Source of the DNA: an uncultured Bacilli bacterium
GTDB taxonomy: Bacteria > Bacillota_I > Bacilli_A > RF39 > UBA660
DNA: 12,791 nt
Direction: 5' to 3'
NCBI GenBank assembly: GCA_947631885.1
Contig: CANRMZ010000018.1
Location: forward strand, 1 to 12,791
The notes beneath the pieces were generated by a model that did not search any database, had not been told where the DNA came from, and worked only from the letters and a program-made list of their open reading frames with translations. Position numbers and translations under genes: made by a program. The first letter of the stretch is position 1, and each line of letters starts with the position of its first letter. Of this stretch, positions 7,046 through 12,791 are shown in pieces.

Positions 7046-8785
7046 ATGAATAAATTAAAAGACTTATTAAAAGTTTTCTCTAAAGATAAGTGTCCTTGGG
7101 AAAAGTTTTATGACAAAGATGAAAGGGATGTTACAGTTCCTGATATGTCACTTTTTGAGTATCTTTATGAATGCAATAAAGATCATTTGAATTTAGTAGC
7201 TCTTAACTATTTTAATAAAAAGATGACTTATAAGGAATTTTTTAATCAAATAGATTTATGTGCTAGAGCACTCCGAAGTCAAGGCATTAGACCAGGTGAT
7301 GTTGTAACAATATGTATGCCTAACACTCCTGAAGCCGTTATTAGTTTTTATGCCGTTAATAAGATAGGGGCTATAGCTAATATGATTCACCCTTTATCAG
7401 CAGAGGAAGAGATTAAACAATCTTTAATTGCTACGAAAAGTGTTATGTTAATAGCTATTAACTTAGCATATTCCAAAATAGAAAATATCATTAGTCAAAC
7501 GCAAGTTTATAAAACCATAATTATTTCAGCAGCAGACTCAATGCCTAAAGGATTAAAACTTGGCTATAATCTTACTCAAGGAAGAAAAATATTAACTCCT
7601 AAAAAGAGTGAAAAGTTCTTATACTGGCATGAGTTTATGGAAAAGGGTAAGAAATATTATGAAGATGTTTTAGTTAAGACGACTAAAGATCAAGATGCTG
7701 TTATCCTTCATAGTGGAGGTACAACAGGAACACCAAAGAATATTGTCCTAACTAATGGTAATATTAATGTTGTTGTAGAACAAGGCCATGTTATATTTCC
7801 TGATGTTAATACGGAAGATGTTGCTTTACTTATTCTGCCTTTATTTCACTGCTTTGGTTTAGTAGCTACTATGCACTGTCCTTTATGTTTTGGTGCTAGT
7901 GTTGTTTTAATACCGCAATTTGATGCCCGTAAGTTTGATAAATTAATAACTAAATATCACCCAACTTATATATCTGGTGTACCAACTTTATATGAAGCTT
8001 TAGTTTCTAATAAAAAGATGGCTAAAGTTGATTTATCTTTTGTTAAGAATATTTATTCGGCAGGAGATTCTCTTAATCCTGAAAAACAAGCTAAAATTAA
8101 TAATTTCTTAAAAGAGCATAATTGTCAAAAAGAAATTATGCAAGGCTATGGTATGACAGAAACTTCAGGACCTGTATGCTTTGGTTCTCATGGTTCTGGT
8201 CTTCCAGGAAGTATTGGTATTCCTCTTCCAGGAGATATCATTAAAATCGTGGATGTAAATACGAAAGAAGAACTTCCATATGGTGAAGTTGGTGAGATAT
8301 TAGTTACGGGACCTACCGTTATGAAAGGTTATCTTGATAACGAAAAAGAAACCAATGAAGTTTTGGAAAAAGATGAAAAAGGTCGTATTTGGGTTCATAC
8401 CGGCGATCTTGCTTATATGACGGAAGATGGAGTAGTATTCTTTGCTCAAAGACTTAAGAGAATGCTTATTGTATCTGGCTATAATGTCTATCCATCCCAT
8501 ATTGAAGAAGTTTTATTAAAGCATCCAGATGTCCTAAACTGTGGAGTAATTGGGGTACCACATCCTTATAAAGTTCAAGTACCTAAAGCATTTATTGTGC
8601 TAAAGCCGGAAGTTAAAGTTACTCCTAAAGTAAAGAGTGATATTAAAGAATATTGTGAAAAGAACTTAGCAAAATATATGCTTCCGAAAGAATACGTATT
8701 TAAGGAATCTTTACCTAAAACAATGATAGGTAAGGTTGATTATCGTAAACTGGAAGCTGAAACTGAAGATATAAAGCCTGAATAG
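7046..8785 (+). CDS. AMP-forming acyl-CoA synthetase (probable fatty-acid-CoA ligase)
   Basis: This member of the ANL adenylating superfamily probably activates a fatty acid with ATP to acyl-AMP and then acyl-CoA. The 579 residues are a full-length single-module enzyme. Core motifs are the phosphate loop SGGTTGTPK at 223-231, LPLFHCFG at 264-271, QGYGMTE at 366-372, HTGD at 451-454, the hinge region RLKRMLIVSGYNVYP at 469-483, and the C-terminal catalytic Lys563 in PKTMIGK. The wording VSGYNVYPSHIEEVL resembles FadD/LcfB-type fatty-acid-CoA ligases more than acetyl-CoA synthetases. The usual hinge Asp after RxK is Arg472 here. The start at 7046 has a strong ribosome binding site. The gene has its own promoter and terminator; no beta-oxidation genes are nearby, so uptake of fatty acids for lipid building is as likely as breakdown. 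Confidence 0.92.
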   Translation: MNKLKDLLKVFSKDKCPWEKFYDKDERDVTVPDMSLFEYLYECNKDHLNLVALNYFNKKMTYKEFFNQIDLCARALRSQGIRPGDVVTICMPNTPEAVISFYAVNKIGAIANMIHPLSAEEEIKQSLIATKSVMLIAINLAYSKIENIISQTQVYKTIIISAADSMPKGLKLGYNLTQGRKILTPKKSEKFLYWHEFMEKGKKYYEDVLVKTTKDQDAVILHSGGTTGTPKNIVLTNGNINVVVEQGHVIFPDVNTEDVALLILPLFHCFGLVATMHCPLCFGASVVLIPQFDARKFDKLITKYHPTYISGVPTLYEALVSNKKMAKVDLSFVKNIYSAGDSLNPEKQAKINNFLKEHNCQKEIMQGYGMTETSGPVCFGSHGSGLPGSIGIPLPGDIIKIVDVNTKEELPYGEVGEILVTGPTVMKGYLDNEKETNEVLEKDEKGRIWVHTGDLAYMTEDGVVFFAQRLKRMLIVSGYNVYPSHIEEVLLKHPDVLNCGVIGVPHPYKVQVPKAFIVLKPEVKVTPKVKSDIKEYCEKNLAKYMLPKEYVFKESLPKTMIGKVDYRKLEAETEDIKPE

Positions 8786-8788
8786 TTC

Positions 8789-8824
8789 AAAATAAATCCT
8801 TTTTAAATAGGGATTTATTTTTTT
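8789..8824 (+). terminator. Intrinsic terminator after the acyl-CoA synthetase gene
   Basis: AAATAAATCC (8790-8799) pairs perfectly with GGATTTATTT (8811-8820) around an 11-base loop, and the T run continues to 8824 (seven T from 8818). It lies just after the TAG stop. Confidence 0.88.
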
Positions 8825-8839
8825 GATCATTTATGTTAA

Positions 8840-8845
8840 TATAAT
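8840..8845 (+). promoter_or_regulatory. Probable -10 box of the 8868 gene
   Basis: A perfect TATAAT lies about 22 bases before the ATG at 8868 and 16 bases after the preceding terminator T tract. No -35 match is evident at 16-18 bp spacing. Confidence 0.55.
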
Positions 8846-8856
8846 CGGCAACAAAG

Positions 8857-8862
8857 AAGGGG
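8857..8862 (+). promoter_or_regulatory. Ribosome binding site deciding the start at 8868
   Basis: AAGGGG lies five bases before the ATG at 8868. The longer frame from the TTG at 8823 starts inside the terminator T tract and would place the promoter within the coding region, so it is rejected. Confidence 0.75.
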
Positions 8863-8867
8863 ATTTT

Positions 8868-9683
8868 ATGAAATCATTATACGATTTTGATTTTTTGCAA
8901 AATGAAGTATTCTATCGTAGTGAGCATATTTTAAAATATTTAGAAAGACATAAAGATATAAGTGCACTTGATAGAGAAGCTATTATTAATACATTATTAG
9001 ATGCCTTAGTTTACAAAGGTTTAATGAATCCTGAAACGCAAAGTCTTGATTTTGAACAACTTTGTATAAGAGATGATTTAGATCATATGAGATATGACAA
9101 GACTCCAAATGTAACAAGTATCCCTCAAGAAATAAAAGAAGCTATGCGTCATAAAAGTATAATAATAGCAGGAAGCATACCGGTATCAATGTTTTGTGCT
9201 AAACCTGCGAGTGAAATCCATACTTGTATTTATGATATGAATACGGCTTTTAGTTCTTTATTTGATTCTTTTGCATTTTTACTTTGTGATTATGATTCAC
9301 CAACAAGACCAGGAATAAGGGCTACCGAAAGGCCATTTGTCGAAGTTAATATAAATGGTGAAGCTTATCTAGTAGATACATTAACTAAAAGAATATTTAA
9401 ATCTTCTTGGTTTAGAACAACATATAATATGACTGTTACTGATAAAATAGCCTTTGAAGATTTTGACGAAGAACGTCAAAAGTTATATAGAGAGCACACT
9501 ACCCCAAGTCAACAACTAGCAACATATTATCATTTAATGGGTGCAATGGAAGATGTTTTTAGAACAATACCTAAAATGGAAGAAGCTTTATTTGAGCTTG
9601 AAAAGAGTAAAGAAAATTATCCTGAAGCTGTTGCAGAAATGGATATTATTATACAAGATATGCGAAGACTAGGACTTCTTTAA
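8868..9683 (+). CDS. Unrecognised protein with a faint transglutaminase-like segment
   Basis: I cannot name the family. The 271-residue protein has no signal peptide or membrane segment and is probably cytoplasmic. Residues 10-60 look helical. The middle (about 96-182) alternates strands and helices and contains HTCIYDMNTAFSSLFDSF (118-135), then PFVEVNINGEAYLVD (156-170). That layout, a Cys before a helix and then a strand ending in Asp, resembles a transglutaminase/papain-like core with Cys120 and Asp170, but Arg155 stands where the catalytic His would be expected. It may be an inactive relative or unrelated. The C-terminal part (195-271) is charged and helical. The gene has its own promoter, and an inverted repeat covers its stop codon. 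The gene is firm; the fold idea is weak inference. Confidence 0.82.
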   Translation: MKSLYDFDFLQNEVFYRSEHILKYLERHKDISALDREAIINTLLDALVYKGLMNPETQSLDFEQLCIRDDLDHMRYDKTPNVTSIPQEIKEAMRHKSIIIAGSIPVSMFCAKPASEIHTCIYDMNTAFSSLFDSFAFLLCDYDSPTRPGIRATERPFVEVNINGEAYLVDTLTKRIFKSSWFRTTYNMTVTDKIAFEDFDEERQKLYREHTTPSQQLATYYHLMGAMEDVFRTIPKMEEALFELEKSKENYPEAVAEMDIIIQDMRRLGLL

Positions 9684-9704
9684 TATAAGTGTTATACTTA
9701 TATT
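9682..9704 (+). repeat. Perfect inverted repeat spanning a stop codon and the next promoter
   Basis: AATATAAGT (9682-9690) and ACTTATATT (9696-9704) are perfect 9-base inverted arms with a 5-base loop. The left arm begins in the TAA of the upstream gene, the right arm covers part of the -10 box TATACT, and GAGG starts at the next base. There is no T tract, so it is not a classical terminator. Confidence 0.8.
9690..9698 (+). promoter_or_regulatory. Extended -10 promoter of the propeller-like gene and gmk
   Basis: TGTTATACT gives TATACT at 9693-9698 with an extended TG, 17 bases before the ATG at 9716. It lies within the 9682-9704 inverted repeat. The ribosome binding site GAGGTAG is at 9705-9711, so a transcript from here would have a very short leader. 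Confidence 0.55.
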
Positions 9705-9715
9705 GAGGTAGTAAA

Positions 9716-10630
9716 ATGTTTAAATTATTAAATCGTTATTTTCGCTTTTTTAGACTTTCTATTTATTCTCTTTTTACTAAAGGAACAAGAAACTGTGCCT
9801 ACAATATTTCTAAAAAAGAATCAGCTTTATTAAAGTTAGATTCTTTTAATGTTGTCCTTAATACTTTTGTCTTACAAGGTATATGTCTTATTGATGATTA
9901 TATTTTTATAACAGCATATGATGATAAAAGAAAGCAAAATTCTAAAATAATGATTTTTAAAGATAAAAAACTAGAACATGAAACGGATTTAAATACTAAA
10001 AGTCATGTCGGAGGCATATGCTTTGATAATATTCATAATATCATATGGATTACAGATTCATCAGGTACAATAAGTGGTTATGTGTATGAAGATATTATCA
10101 AAAATGATGAAGCCTATCCTAAATATAAAAAGATAAAAGTTATAAACGAACATATAAATATCTATGGTAATAATGCTACGGCTTTTATTACATATTTTAA
10201 TAATAAACTATATGTAGGAAACTATCATAAACGAAAATATAGTGCTATAATAGAGTATAACATACAGGATGATGGCTTAATTGATTTAGATTCATATCGG
10301 ATTATCAAAGGACTAGATTTTGTTCAAGGGATTTTCTTTTATGAAGATGATGGTAATACTTATTTACTTGCTAGTTCATCTTTTATCTTAAAAAAGTCTT
10401 TAATAAAAGTATTTAAGTATAACGATGACATTACTGATTTAGGTAAAGAAATGGCAGTAGCCTCATATAAAATGGGTCCTATGCTTGAACAAATAGCTAT
10501 TGATAAAAGCAAAATACTTTATACCGTCTTTGAATCTAATGCTTTAAAATTTAAAAAATATAGACTCAAAAATAATGATGTAGAACTTTATGATTTAGCG
10601 AAAGGAAACTATAATGATAGAGGAAAGTAA
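9716..10630 (+). CDS. Probable beta-propeller protein of unknown function
   Basis: I recognise no named family. The 304-residue protein starts with a basic, aromatic-rich stretch (1-21) that may contact the membrane but is not a clean signal peptide. After that, at least five related units recur roughly every 50 residues, each with a short turn motif followed by a hydrophobic strand: QGICLIDDYIFITAYDD at 54-70, GGICFDNIHNIIWITD at 99-114, TAFITYFNNKLYVGNY at 155-170, QGIFFYEDDGNTYLLAS at 204-220, and EQIAIDKSKILYTVFES at 258-274. This pattern fits beta-propeller blades of the NHL/SMP-30/YncE kind, which act as binding platforms or sometimes enzymes. Its end overlaps the guanylate kinase start by 17 bases in another frame, so the two are probably translated in a coupled way. 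Confidence 0.82.
   Translation: MFKLLNRYFRFFRLSIYSLFTKGTRNCAYNISKKESALLKLDSFNVVLNTFVLQGICLIDDYIFITAYDDKRKQNSKIMIFKDKKLEHETDLNTKSHVGGICFDNIHNIIWITDSSGTISGYVYEDIIKNDEAYPKYKKIKVINEHINIYGNNATAFITYFNNKLYVGNYHKRKYSAIIEYNIQDDGLIDLDSYRIIKGLDFVQGIFFYEDDGNTYLLASSSFILKKSLIKVFKYNDDITDLGKEMAVASYKMGPMLEQIAIDKSKILYTVFESNALKFKKYRLKNNDVELYDLAKGNYNDRGK
10602..10607 (+). promoter_or_regulatory. Ribosome binding site of gmk inside the upstream gene
   Basis: AAGGAA lies six bases before the gmk ATG at 10614 and within the last codons of the propeller-like gene. It supports the overlapping start. Confidence 0.7.
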
Positions 10631-11291
10631 AAAAGGAACTTTGATAGTTATATCAGGACCAAGTGGTAGTGGTAAAGGTAGTATTATAAATGGCCTTTTA
10701 GCAAGAGATGATAAATCAAGATGGCTTTCTATTTCAACTACATCAAGGCCTATACGAACCAATGATATACCTGGTAAAACCTATAATTTTGTTAGTAAAG
10801 AAGAGTTCGAACAAAAGATTAAAGAAGGCTACTTTTTAGAGTATACCAATTATGTTGGTAACTATTATGGTACTCCTAAAGAATTTATTAGTGATAAGTT
10901 GAAAAATGGTATAGATGTTATCTTGGAAATTGAAATCGAAGGAGCAAGTAATATTAAAAAGCTTATACCGGAAGCTTTATTTATCTTCATTATGCCACCT
11001 TCTTTAAAGATAATGGTTCAAAGACTTAAAAAAAGAGGAACTGATAGTCCTGAGAAAATACTAGAAAGATTTCGAAGAGCTTATCAAGAAATTAATGATG
11101 TTACAAAATATAACTATGTTGTTGTAAATGATGATTTAGATAAAGCAATCGATAAAGTTGAAGCTATATTAAAGGCGGAAAAGTGTCGAGTAGATAGAAT
11201 CGAAGAAGTATATCTAGATACCAAAGAAGAAGAAATTCACGAGCTGTTACTAGATAATAAAGAATTTGAAAACAAGGATATTGAAGTTTAA
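10614..11291 (+). CDS. gmk: Guanylate kinase
   Basis: This essential cytoplasmic enzyme phosphorylates GMP (and dGMP) with ATP to GDP, feeding GTP and dGTP synthesis. The P-loop is GPSGSGKG at 15-22 with Lys21. The GMP-binding region keeps Arg45 and Arg48 in STTSRPIR, Asp51 where Glu is usual, Tyr57 in GKTYNFVS, and YGTP at 85-88. LEIEIEGA at 104-111 and the lid region RLKKRGTDSPEKILERF at 137-153 complete the family pattern. The protein is 225 residues, about 20 longer than most bacterial forms, owing to an acidic tail after about 202. It begins inside the propeller-like gene. The frequent partner rpoZ is not downstream; instead a small membrane protein gene follows after 37 bases with no terminator between. 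Confidence 0.97.
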   Translation: MIEESKKGTLIVISGPSGSGKGSIINGLLARDDKSRWLSISTTSRPIRTNDIPGKTYNFVSKEEFEQKIKEGYFLEYTNYVGNYYGTPKEFISDKLKNGIDVILEIEIEGASNIKKLIPEALFIFIMPPSLKIMVQRLKKRGTDSPEKILERFRRAYQEINDVTKYNYVVVNDDLDKAIDKVEAILKAEKCRVDRIEEVYLDTKEEEIHELLLDNKEFENKDIEV

Positions 11292-11303
11292 AAATTATTA
11301 AGA

Positions 11304-11309
11304 TACAAT
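11304..11309 (+). promoter_or_regulatory. Possible -10 box of the 11329 gene
   Basis: TACAAT lies in the 37-base gap after gmk. Initiation about seven bases downstream would fall almost on the GGAGG ribosome binding site, so transcription from upstream with gmk is equally likely. Confidence 0.3.
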
Positions 11310-11317
11310 ATAAATAT

Positions 11318-11322
11318 GGAGG
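11318..11322 (+). promoter_or_regulatory. Ribosome binding site deciding the start at 11329
   Basis: GGAGG directly abuts the ATG at 11323 but stands six bases from the ATG at 11329. The second spacing is workable, so the start is placed at 11329, which also gives an N-terminus matching the paralogue. Confidence 0.8.
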
Positions 11323-11328
11323 ATGCTT

Positions 11329-11946
11329 ATGAAAAAAGTTGTAAAAATCGTTTTAATTATTCTTGGGGTTTTAGTCTTATTAGTCGCTCTTGATACAATT
11401 CAAGCTAAAGTTTTTAACAATAGTCCAATTCTAAAGATTAGAGAAAATCTGGATGGTGGTAGTGCTGATTATATTGATAAAGGATTATTTGTAGATCATT
11501 ACAAATGTGATAATGGTGATAGTACTACGGTATGGAAAAATGCTAAATATACTTGCCCTCTTAAATCAAATGATAAAGAAGAAACAGATACACCTGAAGA
11601 AACAGAACTTTCTTGCTTAGAAAATTTACTTGGAGGTTATATTGTAACTGAAAATACTAGTCTTGTTGAAGAAAAGCTTTCAAGTATAATTGATGTTGAA
11701 GATGACTTAGAAGATGCTATTTTAATAAGAGGAAAAAGCTCTAATACTGAAACAGGCATTAGTGTAATAATAAAGACTGAAGATGATAAGATAATTAGTG
11801 AGCTTGATAAATACTTTAACAAAAACTATGCTGGCTATAAATCATTTGTAAGTGGTGATTATAATATTTATCTTTATAATAAGTCACTTAGTGATAAAGA
11901 GCTTGATAATGTAAAAACTCAAGCTTCAAAATGTTTAACGAAATAG
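11329..11946 (+). CDS. Small membrane-anchored protein of unknown function (paralogue of the 2576 gene)
   Basis: This 205-residue protein has a transmembrane segment at about 5-21 and then probably an extracytoplasmic domain. Its first 38 residues (KIVLIILGVL, ALDTIQA, FNNSPILKI) match the protein at 2576, and I recall similar N-termini (hydrophobic segment, LDxxQA, FNNSPI, then a YxC-type patch) in uncharacterised Firmicutes proteins. Cys60 and Cys76 could pair. After an acidic linker (about 81-95), the domain from 96 to 205 alternates strands and helices (ISVIIKTEDDKIISELDKYF at 144-163) and may resemble DUF4358-type domains, which I cannot confirm. Cys97 and Cys202 flank that domain and could close it by a disulfide. 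There is no lipobox Cys. It follows gmk closely and ends in its own terminator, whose stem includes the stop codon. Confidence 0.85.
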   Translation: MKKVVKIVLIILGVLVLLVALDTIQAKVFNNSPILKIRENLDGGSADYIDKGLFVDHYKCDNGDSTTVWKNAKYTCPLKSNDKEETDTPEETELSCLENLLGGYIVTENTSLVEEKLSSIIDVEDDLEDAILIRGKSSNTETGISVIIKTEDDKIISELDKYFNKNYAGYKSFVSGDYNIYLYNKSLSDKELDNVKTQASKCLTK

Positions 11947-11973
11947 ATTATAAATTAATAATCTATTTTTTTT
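11941..11973 (+). terminator. Intrinsic terminator after the 11329 gene
   Basis: AAATAGATTAT (11941-11951) pairs perfectly with ATAATCTATTT (11958-11968) around a 6-base loop, with eight T residues at 11966-11973. The TAG stop (11944-11946) lies in the left arm. Confidence 0.9.
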
Positions 11974-12078
11974 ATACTTTAATCAAAATAGAATATTGTA
12001 AAATAGCCATTGATTCATTTTATTTATAATAATTTTTTGTTAAAATTTTCTTAAGAAGATATCTAGGGAGAGTATATA
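11974..12078 (+). promoter_or_regulatory. Upstream region of the ABC permease gene with candidate promoter
   Basis: This 105-base AT-rich gap, the longest promoter region in the window, holds two -10 candidates: TATAAT at 12025-12030 and the extended form TGTTAAAAT at 12038-12046. TTGATT at 12010-12015 resembles a -35 box but is spaced 9 or 25 bases from them, so neither pairing is good. The ribosome binding site GGGAG at 12066-12070 is eight bases before the ATG. Confidence 0.4.
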
Positions 12079-12791
12079 ATGAAATTAACTCAAACTTTAA
12101 AATTAGCTTTAAAGAATATAAAAGAAAATAGTTTAAGAAGGAATATTTATATCATTATTATAGCCTTATTTTCTATTATTATTTCTATTCCTTTTTTTGT
12201 TTATGATTTAGGGTTATATGTAGATAGAATATCACAAGACTTGAGTGAATTTAAATTTGTTCAAATAAATGGTGATTTAAGTGAAGATGATATAAAATAT
12301 TTAAAAGATTATAAAAGTGATTATATTGTTAAAAAGGATTTTGCTATTATTAATAATATACTAGGTGAAGATGGCAAAGCAACTAATCTTGTTATGAAGG
12401 AAATGATAGATAAACACGTTCCAGAACTAGAAGATGGAAGATATCCTACGAAAGATGGAGAAATATTATGCCCAAGTTTGATGTCAAGTAGTAATCATTT
12501 ATCCGATATGTCAGCATTATATGAAGTTAATTTACAAGATACCATAAAGCTTACTTTGCAAAATAAAGAAAGTAGTGAAACTTTTGAACATAAATATAAG
12601 GTTGTTGGCACTTATAATGGTGATTATTTAATGTCATATTCTACTTGTTATGTACCAACTCAAGAATATAAAAAATTGTATGACGAATATGATAATGAAC
12701 AGATAATTAAAAGTAAAGGATTTTATGTTGATACTGCTGAGCATGCTATTGAAATAGCTAATGATATTAAAGAACATGGTATAAGTACTTT
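12079..12791 (+). CDS. FtsX/MacB-like ABC transporter permease, N-terminal part (cut by window end)
   Basis: The frame opens with ATG after a GGGAG site and runs without a stop to the window end, giving 237 residues. It begins MKLTQTLKLALKNIKENSLR, a basic amphipathic lead typical of FtsX-like permeases, followed by one transmembrane segment at about 23-43. A long extracytoplasmic region follows, with the charged mixed strand/helix character of a MacB-type periplasmic core domain, including DGRYPTKDGEILCP, a common wording in these ectodomains (the enlarged-loop 'E-GRxP...gEI' pattern). Such permeases pair with an ATPase and export or mechanically act on substrates at the membrane; the substrate is unknown. 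No ATPase gene lies upstream, so it should be downstream or elsewhere. The remaining transmembrane segments lie beyond the window. Confidence 0.78.
   Translation, partial: MKLTQTLKLALKNIKENSLRRNIYIIIIALFSIIISIPFFVYDLGLYVDRISQDLSEFKFVQINGDLSEDDIKYLKDYKSDYIVKKDFAIINNILGEDGKATNLVMKEMIDKHVPELEDGRYPTKDGEILCPSLMSSSNHLSDMSALYEVNLQDTIKLTLQNKESSETFEHKYKVVGTYNGDYLMSYSTCYVPTQEYKKLYDEYDNEQIIKSKGFYVDTAEHAIEIANDIKEHGIST

Noticed and set aside
8300..8500. Minus-strand open frame of 66 codons
   Set aside because: It lies wholly inside the conserved C-terminal part of the acyl-CoA synthetase, and no ribosome binding site or family resemblance was seen.
8823..8867. N-terminal extension of the 8868 gene from TTG 8823
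   Set aside because: It starts in the T tract of a terminator and contains the TATAAT box; ATG 8868 has its own ribosome binding site.
11323..11328. Two-residue longer start of the 11329 gene
   Set aside because: GGAGG abuts this ATG directly with no spacing; the next ATG is correctly spaced.
11637..11822. Minus-strand open frame of 61 codons
   Set aside because: It is antisense to the 11329 gene and of low complexity (Ser/Leu/Ile-rich), as expected for the shadow of an AT-rich gene.
12010..12030. Paired -35 (TTGATT) and -10 (TATAAT) upstream of the permease
   Set aside because: The spacer is only nine bases, far too short for a normal promoter, so the two boxes are not called as a pair.
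1..12791. Altered genetic code (TGA as Trp, or AGG/CGG reassigned)
   Set aside because: All Trp codons are TGG, no gene has in-frame TGA, and AGG and CGG fall at conserved Arg positions.
1..12791. tRNA, rRNA, CRISPR, insertion sequences, phage genes or riboswitches
   Set aside because: Gene-free gaps are at most about 130 bases and show no cloverleaf, spaced direct repeats, transposase-like frame or known leader structure.

Overview
The window is a 12.8-kb stretch of AT-rich DNA in which all thirteen genes lie on the + strand. Codon choice, strong AGGAGG-type ribosome binding sites, compact U-tract terminators and protein resemblances suggest an uncultured low-GC Firmicute of the Bacilli/Tenericutes-like kind. 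This placement is an inference from style; no marker here fixes the genus. Trp is always TGG, AGG and CGG fall at conserved Arg positions, and all twelve visible stops are TAA or TAG, so the code reads as standard but TGA is unused.

Region 1 (1-2527) is an operon tail: the C-terminal part of cysteinyl-tRNA synthetase (cysS), a membrane zinc metallopeptidase of the YugP type, and an alanine racemase-family enzyme whose start overlaps the previous stop by one base. A perfect hairpin with a T tract closes it. Region 2 (2528-3169) is a small membrane-anchored protein of unknown function. Region 3 (3170-5667) is a phosphoketolase (xpk) with its own promoter, an inverted repeat over the promoter and a terminator. 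Region 4 (5675-7001) is a two-gene unit of a Nudix hydrolase and a CphA/RimK-like ATP-grasp ligase. Region 5 (7002-8824) is an AMP-forming acyl-CoA synthetase with a terminator. Region 6 (8825-11291) holds an unknown protein with a faint transglutaminase-like segment, a beta-propeller-like protein, and guanylate kinase (gmk), whose start lies inside the propeller gene. Region 7 (11292-11973) is a second small membrane-anchored protein, a clear paralogue of the one in region 2 over its N-terminal module, with a terminator. Region 8 (12079-end) is the start of an FtsX/MacB-like ABC permease cut by the window edge.

Most genes are housekeeping or central metabolism: translation (cysS), cell-wall precursor supply (alr), sugar-phosphate cleavage to acetyl phosphate (xpk), fatty-acid activation and nucleotide supply (gmk). 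No tRNA, rRNA, CRISPR array, insertion sequence, riboswitch or phage gene was seen, and no gene-free stretch exceeds about 130 bases. The least ordinary items are the paralogous anchored proteins, the inverted repeats over the xpk and propeller-gene promoters, the propeller/gmk overlap, and the Nudix/ATP-grasp pair. I found no convincing new multi-gene system.
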